Assembly (NCBI RefSeq): GCF_001890385.1
Contig: NZ_CP018221.1
Coordinates: forward strand, 1,537,501 to 1,601,500
From: Tardibacter chloracetimidivorans
GTDB lineage: Bacteria; Pseudomonadota; Alphaproteobacteria; Sphingomonadales; Sphingomonadaceae
Direction of reading: 5' to 3'
Length of the DNA stretch: 64,000 nt
Part shown: piece by piece, positions 29,524-38,786 of the stretch
How positions within the stretch are numbered: position 1 is the first letter of the stretch
Layout of the letters: each line of letters begins with the position of its first letter
The notes under the pieces: generated by a model
Database searches by the model: none
What the model was told of the DNA's origin: nothing
Seen by the model: only the letters and a program-made list of their open reading frames with translations
Made by a program: the position numbers and the translations under genes

Positions 29524-30710
29524 TCCTTCCACCCGCCGACATAGGGGGACCGCTTCAGATACGCATTGCGGCGCGTGAAGGCCAGCAGAAGCCCCATTCC
29601 GATGCACAATGCGATCATCGACGAGCCGCCGTGGCTGATAAAGGGCAAGGTCATTCCCTTTGACGGCAGCAGGTTGAGGTTCACCCCCATGTTGATCACG
29701 GCCTGAAGCCCGAACTGCGTCACCAGCCCGGCCGAGGCATAGAGCAGGAACGGGTCTTCCTCGTCCAGCAGCCGGATCGTCACCCGCACGACGATGGCGA
29801 TGAACAGCGACGCGAGCGCAAGGCAGGCGATCGCGCCGAACTCCTCACCGATGACGGCGAAGATATAGTCGGTGTGCGGCTCGGGCAGCTTCAGCTTCAT
29901 CGCACCTTCGCCGGGGCCCGCGCCGAACAGACCGCCGGCCCGCAATGCATCCAGCGCGCGGTCGATCTGATAGGTGTCGCCGCCGCCGGTCAGAAAGCGG
30001 TCGATGCGCGAGGTGACGTGCGGGATGAGCAGATAGCAGGCGCTGAGGCCGACGATGCCCGCGGCGACCAGTCCAGCGATGGCCTGGACGGTCAGGCCCG
30101 CAAGCACCGCCTGAACCATCCACACCGCGCCGAACAGGGCGGTCTGGCCGATGTCGGGCTGCTGGACGAGCAGGACGACGACGATGGCGAGCAGAACGGC
30201 GGATATTCGCTTGGCGGGGACGGTGCGGTCTTCATGCCCCAGCGCCAGCAGCCAGGCGGTCGTGACGATGAACAGCGGCTTCAGGAACTCCGACGGCTGG
30301 ATCAGAAAGCCGCCGACGCCGATCCAGCGATGCGCGCCATTCGCCTCCTTGCCGATGAACGGCACAAGGGCGAGCAGCAGCATGAACAGCAGCGTTCCGG
30401 CAAGCGCCAGCCGGAGCGCCCATTTTCGGCTGAGCATCGAAACGCCCAACATCACCGGCAGGCCGAGCATCACCCACATCAGCTGGCGCTTGAAATAGTG
30501 CAGGTCGCCCAGCTGGTGCGCGCCGCCCGAATATCGATAGGCGGCGGCGGGCGAGGCAGCCGCCACGGCGATGAGGCCGATACACATCAGAACGAAGATC
30601 ATCAGCAGCAGCACGCGGTCGATCGTCCAGAACCAGCGGCCGAGCGGCGTCCGGTCGGACCGCCCCAGGCGGGCCACCGGATTGGCCTTGACGGTTGCCG
30701 GGCCAATCAC
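29520..30710 (-). CDS. ftsW: lipid II glycan polymerase FtsW
   Basis: SEDS-family transmembrane glycosyltransferase of septal peptidoglycan, partner of FtsI. 396 residues from GTG 30710, which overlaps the murD stop as GTGA; longer readings upstream are murD in another frame. About ten transmembrane helices. SEDS motifs: GAHRWIGVGGFLIQPSEFLKP, GPGEGAMKLKLPEPHTDYIF and FISHGGSSMIAL. Confidence 0.95.
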   Translation of the reverse strand: MIGPATVKANPVARLGRSDRTPLGRWFWTIDRVLLLMIFVLMCIGLIAVAAASPAAAYRYSGGAHQLGDLHYFKRQLMWVMLGLPVMLGVSMLSRKWALRLALAGTLLFMLLLALVPFIGKEANGAHRWIGVGGFLIQPSEFLKPLFIVTTAWLLALGHEDRTVPAKRISAVLLAIVVVLLVQQPDIGQTALFGAVWMVQAVLAGLTVQAIAGLVAAGIVGLSACYLLIPHVTSRIDRFLTGGGDTYQIDRALDALRAGGLFGAGPGEGAMKLKLPEPHTDYIFAVIGEEFGAIACLALASLFIAIVVRVTIRLLDEEDPFLLYASAGLVTQFGLQAVINMGVNLNLLPSKGMTLPFISHGGSSMIALCIGMGLLLAFTRRNAYLKRSPYVGGWKE

Positions 30711-32050
30711 TGCGTCACCCTTTCCACCGCCGCCGCAAAGGCGCGGCCGCGCGCCTCGAAATCGCTGAACTGATCGTAGGACGCACAGGCAGGCGAAAGC
30801 AGCACCACCTCGCCCGGCCTTGCGGCGGCGGCGGCGGCGGCAACGGCCTTGTCGATGTCGCCCGCCTCGATCACCTTGCCAACCTTGCCCTTCAGCAACC
30901 GCGCGAACATCGGCCCGGCCTCGCCGATGGTATAGGCCGCCTTGATGTGGTCCAGCCACGGCTCGCACGCATCCAGATCATCCGACTTCGCACGGCCGCC
31001 CAATATCCAGTGGATCGCCGGATAAGCGCCCAACGCCGGAGCGGCGGAGGTGGGATTGGTCGCCTTGCTGTCGTTGACGAAGAGGACGCCGCCCTTTTCC
31101 TTCACCCGCTCCATTCGGTGCGGCAGGCCGCGATAGCTCCTGAGCGCCGATGCGATCGCGGCATCGGGAAGGCCAAGCGCGCGGCAGGCGGCGACCGCGG
31201 CTGCTGCATTCTGGGCGTTGTGCGGCCCCTGGAGGTTGGGCCAGTCCGCCTGACTCCCGAGGATACGGCCATCGACATGGAGCCTGCCGTCGATCACCTG
31301 CACGCCGTAGCGCGTGCGGCGGGTGGCCGACACCTCGGTCAACTGGGCGCGGACGTTGCGGGCGATCCTGCGGGTCTCCTCATCGTCGGTCGCGATCACC
31401 GCCCGTCCGCTCGGGGCCTGCATCGCAAACAGCCGCGCCTTGGATTCGGCATAGGCCTCAAAGCTCTGATAGCGGTCCAGATGATCGGGCGTGATGTTGG
31501 TCAGCACCGCGATGTCGCAGGCAAGGCTCTGCGTCAGATCAAGCTGGAAGGAGGACAGTTCCAACACATAGACGCCGCCCTTGGGCAGCGGCTCCTGATC
31601 CAGGATCGGCAGGCCGATGTTGCCGCCCAGCAGCGAGGACACGCCGGTCTGCGTCAGTATGTGGTGGACAAGCGCCGTGGTGGTCGACTTGCCGTTCGTG
31701 CCGGTGATGCCGACCACCCGGTGCTGCGGCAGCGACCGGCGGGCGCGGGCGAACAGTTCGATGTCGCCGATGACGGGAACGCCGGCGCTTCTGGCGGCGG
31801 CCGCCAGCGGATGGGTGTTGAGCGGCACGCCCGGCGACACGACCAGCGCATCGAGGCGGAGCGACTTCAGATCGGCAGCGCCGAGATCGACGAGTTCCGC
31901 CCCCCCGGCAGCCTGTCGGGCAGCCTCGTTGTCGTCCCACGCGATAACGTCGGCGCCGCTGGCGACAAGCGCGCGCACCGCGGCCAGCCCGGATCGCGCC
32001 AGCCCGAACACGGCATAGCGTTTGCCGCGAAAGGCGGCGGAGACGATCAT
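30707..32050 (-). CDS. murD: UDP-MurNAc-L-Ala--D-glutamate ligase
   Basis: Adds D-Glu to the stem peptide. 447 residues from ATG 32050 overlapping the mraY stop. Motifs: [17 protein letters not shown] near the start, ATP loop [15 protein letters not shown] near 112, [13 protein letters not shown], and [15 protein letters not shown] in the C-terminal ligase domain with [12 protein letters not shown]. Confidence 0.96.
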   Translation of the reverse strand: MIVSAAFRGKRYAVFGLARSGLAAVRALVASGADVIAWDDNEAARQAAGGAELVDLGAADLKSLRLDALVVSPGVPLNTHPLAAAARSAGVPVIGDIELFARARRSLPQHRVVGITGTNGKSTTTALVHHILTQTGVSSLLGGNIGLPILDQEPLPKGGVYVLELSSFQLDLTQSLACDIAVLTNITPDHLDRYQSFEAYAESKARLFAMQAPSGRAVIATDDEETRRIARNVRAQLTEVSATRRTRYGVQVIDGRLHVDGRILGSQADWPNLQGPHNAQNAAAAVAACRALGLPDAAIASALRSYRGLPHRMERVKEKGGVLFVNDSKATNPTSAAPALGAYPAIHWILGGRAKSDDLDACEPWLDHIKAAYTIGEAGPMFARLLKGKVGKVIEAGDIDKAVAAAAAAARPGEVVLLSPACASYDQFSDFEARGRAFAAAVERVTQ

Positions 32051-33120
32051 CTGAGCTTCAGCGTTGAAAGGCCCGCCAGCGCCAGCACGAGGCTGATGAT
32101 CCAGAAGCGGATGACCACGGTCGGTTCCGACCATCCGAGATGCTCGAAATGATGGTGAATGGGAGCCATTCTGAACACGCGCTTGCCGGTGGCCTTGTAG
32201 CTTGCGACCTGCACGATCACCGACACCGCTTCCAGCACGAACAGGCCGCCGACGATCGCCAGAACGATCTCATGGTTGGTGACGACCGCGATCGAGCCGA
32301 GCGCGCCGCCAAGCGCGAGGCTTCCGGTATCGCCCATGAACACGGCCGCAGGCGGCGCATTATACCACAAAAAGGCAAGGCCCGCGCCGATGATGGCGGC
32401 GCAGAACACCGCCAGATCGCCCGCACCCAGCACATGATGGACGCCCAGATAATCGGCGAACAACGCATTGCCGACCAGATAGGCGATCACCGCGAAGGTG
32501 AGGGCGGCGATGATGACCGGCATGGTGGCAAGGCCGTCCAGCCCGTCGGTCAGGTTCACGGCGTTGCCGGATCCGACGATTACGGTCGCCGCGAACAGGA
32601 TGTAGAACAGCCCAAGCTCCAGCCCGGCGTCCTTCAGGAACGGCAGGTAAAGCATGGTGCCCGACATCTGGCTGATGGCGAACACCGCCATCATCGCGAT
32701 TGCAAACTCCAGCAGCAGCCGGACTTTGCCCGACACGCCCTTGTGGCTGCGCTTGGTCACCTTGTCGTAATCGTCGAGAAAGCCGATCAGGCCGAAGCCC
32801 AGCGTCACGAACAGGCACGCCCAGGTGTAGCGGTTGCTGAAATCCATCCACAGCAATGTCGACAGCGTCATCGCGGCGAGGATCATCAGCCCGCCCATGG
32901 TGGGCGTGCCTTTTTTCGTGATGAGGTGCGAGGCGGGGCCGTCCTCGCGGATCGGCTGGCCCTTGCCCTGCTTCAGCCGCAGCCAGCCGATGAACTTGGG
33001 GCCGATCAACAGGCCGATGACAAGCGCCGTCAGCGCCGCCGCGCCCGCCCGGAAGGAGAGGTAGCGGATGAGGTTGAGAATCCCCGGAAAATCGAGCGCC
33101 TGCGCCAGTTCATAGAACAT
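32047..33120 (-). CDS. mraY: phospho-MurNAc-pentapeptide transferase MraY
   Basis: Integral membrane enzyme making lipid I from UDP-MurNAc-pentapeptide and undecaprenyl phosphate. 357 residues, about ten helices; motifs [42 protein letters not shown] and [15 protein letters not shown]. The ATG and first bases lie in an IS target duplication. Its ribosome binding site is now the IS end (GGATAGG, 8-14 bases upstream), and its former upstream context in murF is 1.15 kb away. Expression, and that of murD through ftsQ, must come from readthrough or a promoter within the IS. Confidence 0.97.
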   Translation of the reverse strand: MFYELAQALDFPGILNLIRYLSFRAGAAALTALVIGLLIGPKFIGWLRLKQGKGQPIREDGPASHLITKKGTPTMGGLMILAAMTLSTLLWMDFSNRYTWACLFVTLGFGLIGFLDDYDKVTKRSHKGVSGKVRLLLEFAIAMMAVFAISQMSGTMLYLPFLKDAGLELGLFYILFAATVIVGSGNAVNLTDGLDGLATMPVIIAALTFAVIAYLVGNALFADYLGVHHVLGAGDLAVFCAAIIGAGLAFLWYNAPPAAVFMGDTGSLALGGALGSIAVVTNHEIVLAIVGGLFVLEAVSVIVQVASYKATGKRVFRMAPIHHHFEHLGWSEPTVVIRFWIISLVLALAGLSTLKLR

Positions 33121-33122
33121 AT
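33115..33122. repeat. target site duplication, mraY side
   Basis: GAACATAT on the plus strand (ATATGTTC in mraY sense). It matches 7 of 8 bases with GAACATTT at 34273-34280 and directly abuts the IS terminal repeat. It contains the mraY start codon. Confidence 0.75.
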
Positions 33123-33154
33123 CGTGCCTATCCGCTTAAGGCATACACCCACTA
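33123..33154 (+). repeat. IS left terminal inverted repeat
   Basis: Begins CGTGCCTATCCGCTTAAGGC and continues to CACCCACTA at 33154. It differs from the right end only at positions 16 and 18. The transposase stop codon (33136-33138) lies inside it. Confidence 0.88.
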
Positions 33155-34167
33155 GATATGGTATGGTGGGTCCATTGGCCTGAGTAGAGTTCGGCAAAGG
33201 TCGGCGCCTCGATATCACTGGCGATCCCGAGGAGGGATCGGAAGGCGTTGAACGGGTAGAAGCGGCGATTGAAGCGGAAAGTGAACTCGTTGAGGTAGGC
33301 TTGCAGATGCTTGGTGCTGACGCCGTGGTGGATGCCGTTGAGCCACGCTTTGAGGTTTGAGAACACCAGATGGACGATGGGCAGGAACTCTTCGGACACC
33401 TCCGGGTCGCCACACTGGGCGATGGCGTGATGGTCGTAACCGCCGCCCTGCAACCCGCTATAGCCGCTCCAATCATCGGTGATGACCAGCGTTCCCGGCT
33501 CGACCGCGCTCTGTACAAAGCCACCAAGGGCACCGGCACTGCGGTCTGCACCGATGGCCAATCGAACCCTTCCGGCATAGCGTCCGTTCCGGCGGCGGTC
33601 CTGGCCAGTGCCAGGCTCCCGGTGACGAACTTCGACGGCGGCGACCACCAGCGTTTTGTGGTGGGTTCCCCGGCCTTCGCCGCGCGTTCGCCCGCCGATC
33701 CAGGTCTCATCGACCTCGACATGCTGACCGCTCTGCCCGCCGATCCGATCCTGATCGGGGCGCACCATCGCGGCGCGCAGTTTATGGAGCAGGCCAAAGG
33801 CCGTCTCGTACCGGGTCAGGCCAAGCTGGCGCTGCAACTGGACGGCAGATATGCCGGTCGTCTGACTCGCAACCAGGTAAGCGGCCCAGAACCACACGCT
33901 GAGCGGGATGTGGCTTCGTTCCATGGCCGTGCCGACCATCAGGCCGGTCTGACGGCGACACGAGCGGCACATCAGGATGACAGGCCGAGTGGTGAAACGA
34001 AACGGATCGCCGACGACGCCACAGCGTGGGCACGCAAATCCATCAGGCCAGCGAGCTTTTTCAAGCCAGGACGCGCAAGCGCCATCATCCGGGAAAAGCC
34101 GCTGGAACTCGGGGAGGGATTTCGGGAACGGCAGCTTGTCGCGGTCAAGAACGTCCACAATCCCCAC
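33136..34167 (-). CDS. IS1595-family transposase
   Basis: DDE transposase of 343 residues. The N-terminal zinc ribbon has CPRCG (about 49-53) and CRSCRRQTG (about 68-76). The ISXO2-like catalytic domain has VEVDETWIGGR with the first Asp near 153, VITDDWSGY with the second near 250, and the terminal HLQAYLNEFTFRFNRR stretch with the last acidic residue. Full length and uninterrupted. It ends 15 bases before mraY in the same direction, so its transcript could feed mraY. Confidence 0.92.
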   Translation of the reverse strand: MGIVDVLDRDKLPFPKSLPEFQRLFPDDGACASWLEKARWPDGFACPRCGVVGDPFRFTTRPVILMCRSCRRQTGLMVGTAMERSHIPLSVWFWAAYLVASQTTGISAVQLQRQLGLTRYETAFGLLHKLRAAMVRPDQDRIGGQSGQHVEVDETWIGGRTRGEGRGTHHKTLVVAAVEVRHREPGTGQDRRRNGRYAGRVRLAIGADRSAGALGGFVQSAVEPGTLVITDDWSGYSGLQGGGYDHHAIAQCGDPEVSEEFLPIVHLVFSNLKAWLNGIHHGVSTKHLQAYLNEFTFRFNRRFYPFNAFRSLLGIASDIEAPTFAELYSGQWTHHTISSGCMP

Positions 34168-34240
34168 CCTTTACAACCGCTTTGGGTGGCACCAAGCCGC
34201 AGGAAAAGTCAGGCGCGCGCCACAAGGCAGCCACTAGATG

Positions 34241-34272
34241 TAGTGGGTGTATGCGTCAAGCGGATAGGCACG
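34241..34272 (-). repeat. IS right terminal inverted repeat
   Basis: Inverted copy of the left end, reading CGTGCCTATCCGCTTGACGC on the minus strand. A small subterminal palindrome CCACTA-GATG-TAGTGG (34231-34246) overlaps its inner edge. Confidence 0.88.
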
Positions 34273-34280
34273 GAACATTT
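34273..34280. repeat. target site duplication, murF side
   Basis: GAACATTT on the plus strand, one base before the murF stop. In the dcw sense it reads AAATGTTC, a second copy of the first two mraY codons (ATG TTC), now running into a 14-codon open frame in the IS end. Confidence 0.75.
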
Positions 34281-34281
34281 C

Positions 34282-35667
34282 TTATGACTCGACCCCATCG
34301 TCTGAAAGCGACGCCACCAGCCGCCCCAGCCCCACTGAATTGGACCCTTTGACGAGAACCACGTCGCCCGCCCCGATCAGGTCGCGCAGCGCCTGCTCGG
34401 CGGCGGCCGCGTCGGCGAGATGCCGGACGTCGATACCGCTTCCAAGCGCGCTTGCCAGCGCCGCCATTTCCGGCCCGACGACTAGTGCATGGGCAGCGCC
34501 CGATGCAAGCACCGCGTCGGCAAGACCTGCATGATATTCGTCGCTGCCGGGGCCAAGCTCGCGCATCGCGCCAAGCACGGCGATCTTGCGGCCCGTGGCC
34601 GGGGTTTCCCCCAGCACCCTGAGCGCCGCCGCCATGGAGGCGGGATTGGCATTATAGCTTTCGTCGATCAGCAGCGCAGCCTCCCCGCCGATCGATATGC
34701 GACGCCGCGCGCCACGGCCCGGCAACCCCTTCAGATCGGCAAGCGCGAGACCCGCCGCCGCCAGATCCCCGCCCAGCGCATCGACGGCGGCGATGACGGC
34801 AAGCGCGTTGTTCACCCAGTGCGCGCCCGCCATGCCGACGGAAAAGGTCAGCGTCCGGCCGCCCAGTTCGGCGGAGATCAGGCTGCCGCCTTCCCTCCCC
34901 GTGCCGACATGGCTCGCGCGGACGTCCGCGCCCTCGCCGCTGCCGAAGGTGACGATCTTTCCGGCATGCGGCCGCGCATGGCCGATCAGCCGGTCCCGGT
35001 GCGGGCTGTCGAACGGGATGATCGCCGTTCCGCCCGGCTCCAGCCCTTCGAAAATCTCGCCTTTTGCGTCGGCAATGGCCTCCTCCGAGGCAAAGAATTC
35101 GCGGTGGGCGGAAGCAATCCATGTGACGACCGCCACATGGGGACGCACAAGGCGGGTGAGAGCGGCAAGCTCCCCCGCATGGTTCATGCCCATTTCGAAC
35201 ACGCCGTAACAGCTGTCGGCGGGCATGCGGGCAAGGCTGAGCGGCACGCCGGTGTGGTTGTTGTAGCTTTTGACCGAGGCATGGACCCGGCCCGGCGCGC
35301 TGCGTTCCAGCGCCAGGCGCAGCGCTTCCTTGGTTCCGGTCTTGCCGACGCTGCCGGTGATCCCGGCGATACGGCCTGTGGCACGGGCGCGGGACGCAAT
35401 CCCTAGTGCTTCCAGCCCCCGCATGGTGTCGGGAACCAGAACATGAGGGTGTTGGGCGGGCTGGCTGACCAGCGCGCCCGAAGCGCCCCGCGCAAACGCC
35501 TGCTCCACGAACAAATGACCGTCCGTGGACTCTCCCTTCAACGCAACAAACAGATGCCCGGGCTCTATCTCCCGGGAATCGAACGCAACGCCACTCGCAC
35601 TGAAGGCCGCGCCCGCCATCCCCCCGGTGGCAGTCGCGATCTCGTCGGAGGTCCAGAGCGCGTTCAT
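34282..35667 (-). CDS. murF: UDP-MurNAc-tripeptide--D-alanyl-D-alanine ligase
   Basis: Last cytoplasmic muropeptide ligase. 461 residues from ATG 35667, overlapping the murE stop. Motifs: ATP loop GITGSVGKTGTKEALRLAL near 106, HAGELAALTRLVRPHVAVVT, DESYNANPASMAAAL near 310 and KGSNSVGLGRLV at the end. The stop lies one base from the IS target duplication; before insertion mraY would have begun 3 bases after this stop. Confidence 0.96.
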   Translation of the reverse strand: MNALWTSDEIATATGGMAGAAFSASGVAFDSREIEPGHLFVALKGESTDGHLFVEQAFARGASGALVSQPAQHPHVLVPDTMRGLEALGIASRARATGRIAGITGSVGKTGTKEALRLALERSAPGRVHASVKSYNNHTGVPLSLARMPADSCYGVFEMGMNHAGELAALTRLVRPHVAVVTWIASAHREFFASEEAIADAKGEIFEGLEPGGTAIIPFDSPHRDRLIGHARPHAGKIVTFGSGEGADVRASHVGTGREGGSLISAELGGRTLTFSVGMAGAHWVNNALAVIAAVDALGGDLAAAGLALADLKGLPGRGARRRISIGGEAALLIDESYNANPASMAAALRVLGETPATGRKIAVLGAMRELGPGSDEYHAGLADAVLASGAAHALVVGPEMAALASALGSGIDVRHLADAAAAEQALRDLIGAGDVVLVKGSNSVGLGRLVASLSDDGVES

Positions 35668-37079
35668 GCCGCGCACTCCCTCGCAACCGTCACATCGTCG
35701 AAGGGCAGCACCCGATCGCCGACTATCTGTCCCTGTTCATGTCCCTTGCCCGCGATCAGCACGACATCGCGCGCACCCGCCTCGGCGATGGCGGCGGCAA
35801 TCGCCTCGCGCCGCCCGCCGATCTCCACCGCGTCCGGAACGCCCGCCAGAACATCGGCGCGGATCGCAGCGGCATCCTCGGTGCGGGGGTTGTCGTCGGT
35901 CACGATCACCCGGTCGGCGAAATCCGCCGCCACCCGGCCCATTTCCGGACGCTTGCCTTTGTCGCGGTCGCCGCCCGCCCCGAACACCAGGATCAGCCGC
36001 TCACTCGCATGCGGCCGGAGCGCTTCCAGCGCGGCCTTCAACCCGTCGGGCGTATGCGCGTAATCGACATAGACGGGCGCGCACGTCTTCGTCAGCGCCG
36101 CCCGCTCCAGCCGCCCGCGCACCGGCTGTACCCGCGCCAGATCGCCAAGCGTTTGCGCCACATCGCCTCCGGTCGCGATCACCAGCGCGGCCGCGACCAG
36201 CGCGTTCGCCGCCTGATAAGCGCCGATCAGCGGAAGATTGACGCTATGCGCCCTGCCGTCCGCCTCCACCTGAAGCGTCTGCCCGAGAAGCGCGGTCGTG
36301 CGGGAGGCGAGGCGCAGCGCCTCACCGGACTCGCCGACCGTCATGACCTTTAATCCACGGGCACGCGCCGCATCGATCACCTGCGAGGACACCGGATCGT
36401 CCGCCCAGATCACCGCCGTTCCGTCGCTGTCGACCACTTCGCTGAACAGCCGCAGCTTGGCGGCGAGATAGGCCTCCATCGTCTCGTGATAGTCAAGATG
36501 GTCGCGCGACAGATTGGTGAAGGCGGCCGCCAGCACCGGCAGCCCTTCGATCCGATATTGCGCCAGGCCATGGCTCGACGCTTCGAACGCGGCATGGCTT
36601 ATGCCTTCGCGGCGGAGCCCCGCCATGTTCATCAGGAAAGTCGCGACGTCGGGCGTGGTGAGGCCGGTCGAAACCTGATCGTCGGCGGTCGTCACGCCCA
36701 GCGTGCCGATCGAGGCCGCCCTGTGCCCAGCCAGCCGCCACAGCTGTCGCGCCAGCTCGACGGTGGACGTCTTGCCGTTGGTGCCCGTGACGGCCGCCAC
36801 CGTCGTTGGAAATGGCGCATAATAGCGCGCGGCCAGCCGTGCAAAGGCGCGGCGCGGTTCAGGATCGGCGACATGGGCCGCGCCTGTCACTCGCGCCTCC
36901 GGCCGGGCGACCACCGCGACAGCCCCCGCCCTTACGGCGTCGGGGATGAAATCCTCGCCATTGGCGCGCGTGCCCCGAAAGGCCCCGAAGATGTTGCCGG
37001 GCGCGATCTTGCGATGGTCGATCGCAAAGCCGGTGACCTCAGGCCCCGACTCTCCGCCGATCAGTTCGCCAAGCCGCAC
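35664..37079 (-). CDS. murE: UDP-MurNAc-L-Ala-D-Glu--meso-diaminopimelate ligase
   Basis: Adds the third stem residue. 471 residues; ATP loop VTGTNGKTSTVELARQLW near 97, NLSRDHLDYHETMEAYLAAK and VDYAHTPDGLKAAL. The DDNPRTEDAA motif (about 395) is the DNPR signature of meso-DAP-specific MurE, so the wall is of the DAP type. Three bases separate it from ftsI. Confidence 0.97.
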   Translation of the reverse strand: MRLGELIGGESGPEVTGFAIDHRKIAPGNIFGAFRGTRANGEDFIPDAVRAGAVAVVARPEARVTGAAHVADPEPRRAFARLAARYYAPFPTTVAAVTGTNGKTSTVELARQLWRLAGHRAASIGTLGVTTADDQVSTGLTTPDVATFLMNMAGLRREGISHAAFEASSHGLAQYRIEGLPVLAAAFTNLSRDHLDYHETMEAYLAAKLRLFSEVVDSDGTAVIWADDPVSSQVIDAARARGLKVMTVGESGEALRLASRTTALLGQTLQVEADGRAHSVNLPLIGAYQAANALVAAALVIATGGDVAQTLGDLARVQPVRGRLERAALTKTCAPVYVDYAHTPDGLKAALEALRPHASERLILVFGAGGDRDKGKRPEMGRVAADFADRVIVTDDNPRTEDAAAIRADVLAGVPDAVEIGGRREAIAAAIAEAGARDVVLIAGKGHEQGQIVGDRVLPFDDVTVARECAA

Positions 37080-37082
37080 CTC

Positions 37083-38786
37083 TCAATCGCCCTTCTTCTC
37101 TTGCTGCACATATTGGGTGAGCGGATGCCAGTCGGCGTCCTTCCGCTCATTGGGGACCACGCCCAGTATCGGGCCGATCCGGCTCACCACCTTCGACACC
37201 ACCGGGGCCGTGTTCCAGCCCGCCGTCGCGAAACCATAGGTATCCTTGGTTCCCTTCGGCTCGTCCAGCATGGCGACCACCACATAGCGCGGATTGTCCA
37301 TCGGGAAAGCGCCCGCGAAGGTCGTCACCAGCGCATTGCGGGCATAGCCGCCAGCCCGTGCCTTTTCCGCGGTGCCCGTCTTGCCGCCCACGCGATAGCC
37401 CGGCGCATCCGCCTTCCTGCCGGTGCCGTCAAGCACCACCAGCCGCATGAGCGAGCGCATCTGCCTGCTGGTAGCTTCCGAAAACACCCGCCTGCCTTCC
37501 GGAACCCTTGCCGGGTCGCGCTTTTCCAGCGTCGCCGGGCGCCAGACGCCGCCGTTGACGATCGCCGCATAGGCGGTCGCAAGATGAAGCGGGGTGACCG
37601 CCATGCCGTGTCCGAAGCCGACGGTTAGCACCGCCGCCCTGCCCCAGGGATCGGGCGTCAGGGTGCGGCCGCGCTCCTTCAGTTCGATGTCGACCGGCGC
37701 CATGAACCCCAGCTTTCGCAGATAGGCGCGCTGCCGCTCCATGCCGATCTCGTCGGCGATCCGCGCGGTGCCGATGTTGCTGGAATGGATGAATATCTCG
37801 GGGATCGACAACCAGCGGTTCAGCGGATGGTCGTCGTTGATCCGGAACCGCCCGATCTTGAGCGGCGCGGTCGCGTCATAGCGCTGGCCCATTGAACGGA
37901 TGACGCCCAGATCCATGCCCATGGCGAGCGTGATGGTCTTGAAGGTGGAACCAAGCTCATAGACGCCAAGCGTCGCGCGGTTGAACATCTCCTCCGGAGA
38001 CGCCCCGGCGGGATCGTTCGGGTTGAAGCTGGGCAGCGACGTCATGGCGATGACTTCGCCTGTGTGCACGTCCAGCACGATGCCCGCCGCACCGATGGCG
38101 TTGAACTTGGCCATTGCCGCGCCAAGTTCTCCCTCGACCGCCTGCTGGACGCGGCTGTCGATCGACAGGACCAGCGGCGTGTCGCGCATGTCCTCGCGCA
38201 CCAGCCGGTCGTCTTCGGCGCGTTCCATGCCCGCGCGTCCACGCCCGTCGATATCGGTGAAGCCGAGCACATGGGCGGCAAGCGACGTCTGCGGATAGAG
38301 CCGCTCGGTCTCGCGCTCCAGCGTGATCGCGGGCTCGCCCAAAGCGTTGATCGCATGCGCGGTCTCCGGCAGCACGCGACGTTTCAGAAATGCAAAGCTA
38401 CGGTCACTTTTCAGGGTCTTGTAGATGACGTCCTCGTCCGTGCCGGGCAGCAGCTGCGCGAGTTCGCGCGCGCGCTGGCGGGGATCGCCAATCAACTGGC
38501 GCGGGCGAACGGAGACTGCATAGGCCTCGAACGTGCGGGCGAGATAGACGCCGTTCCTGTCGACGATGTCGGCGCGCGGCGGCACCAGCGCCGCGAATGG
38601 ATCGGCCGGAGCGCTGCTGGAGCGGTTCTGCAGAACGGACAGGTCGAACAGCCGCAGCGCGATCACCGCAAGCACGCCCAGAAACAGCAGCAGGACAACC
38701 ATCAGCCGCTGACGCGCGAGAGCCAGCGCCGCCTGGCGCTGGCCCGCTAGTCTGATCCGTGCTTCGCGCGCGGCGGCGGCGTTCAC
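37083..38786 (-). CDS. ftsI: septal transpeptidase FtsI (penicillin-binding protein)
   Basis: Class B penicillin-binding protein that cross-links septal peptidoglycan with FtsW. 567 residues from GTG 38786, overlapping the ftsL stop. Cytoplasmic start, transmembrane helix (LMVVLLLFLGVLAVIALRLF), PBP dimer domain, then the transpeptidase with SxxK in GSTFKTI (about 281), SxN in HSSNIG and KTG in VGGKTGTAEKA (about 469). Confidence 0.96.
   Translation of the reverse strand: MNAAAAREARIRLAGQRQAALALARQRLMVVLLLFLGVLAVIALRLFDLSVLQNRSSSAPADPFAALVPPRADIVDRNGVYLARTFEAYAVSVRPRQLIGDPRQRARELAQLLPGTDEDVIYKTLKSDRSFAFLKRRVLPETAHAINALGEPAITLERETERLYPQTSLAAHVLGFTDIDGRGRAGMERAEDDRLVREDMRDTPLVLSIDSRVQQAVEGELGAAMAKFNAIGAAGIVLDVHTGEVIAMTSLPSFNPNDPAGASPEEMFNRATLGVYELGSTFKTITLAMGMDLGVIRSMGQRYDATAPLKIGRFRINDDHPLNRWLSIPEIFIHSSNIGTARIADEIGMERQRAYLRKLGFMAPVDIELKERGRTLTPDPWGRAAVLTVGFGHGMAVTPLHLATAYAAIVNGGVWRPATLEKRDPARVPEGRRVFSEATSRQMRSLMRLVVLDGTGRKADAPGYRVGGKTGTAEKARAGGYARNALVTTFAGAFPMDNPRYVVVAMLDEPKGTKDTYGFATAGWNTAPVVSKVVSRIGPILGVVPNERKDADWHPLTQYVQQEKKGD

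Larger units (their letters stand above)
33123..34272 (-). mobile_element. IS1595-family (ISXO2-like) insertion sequence
   Basis: Complete 1150-base insertion sequence between murF and mraY. It has 32-base terminal inverted repeats (33123-33154 and 34241-34272, 30 of 32 identical), one intact transposase on the same strand as the dcw genes, and 8-base flanking duplications (7 of 8 identical), the size usual for IS1595. The near-perfect ends and open frame point to a fairly recent insertion. Confidence 0.9.
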
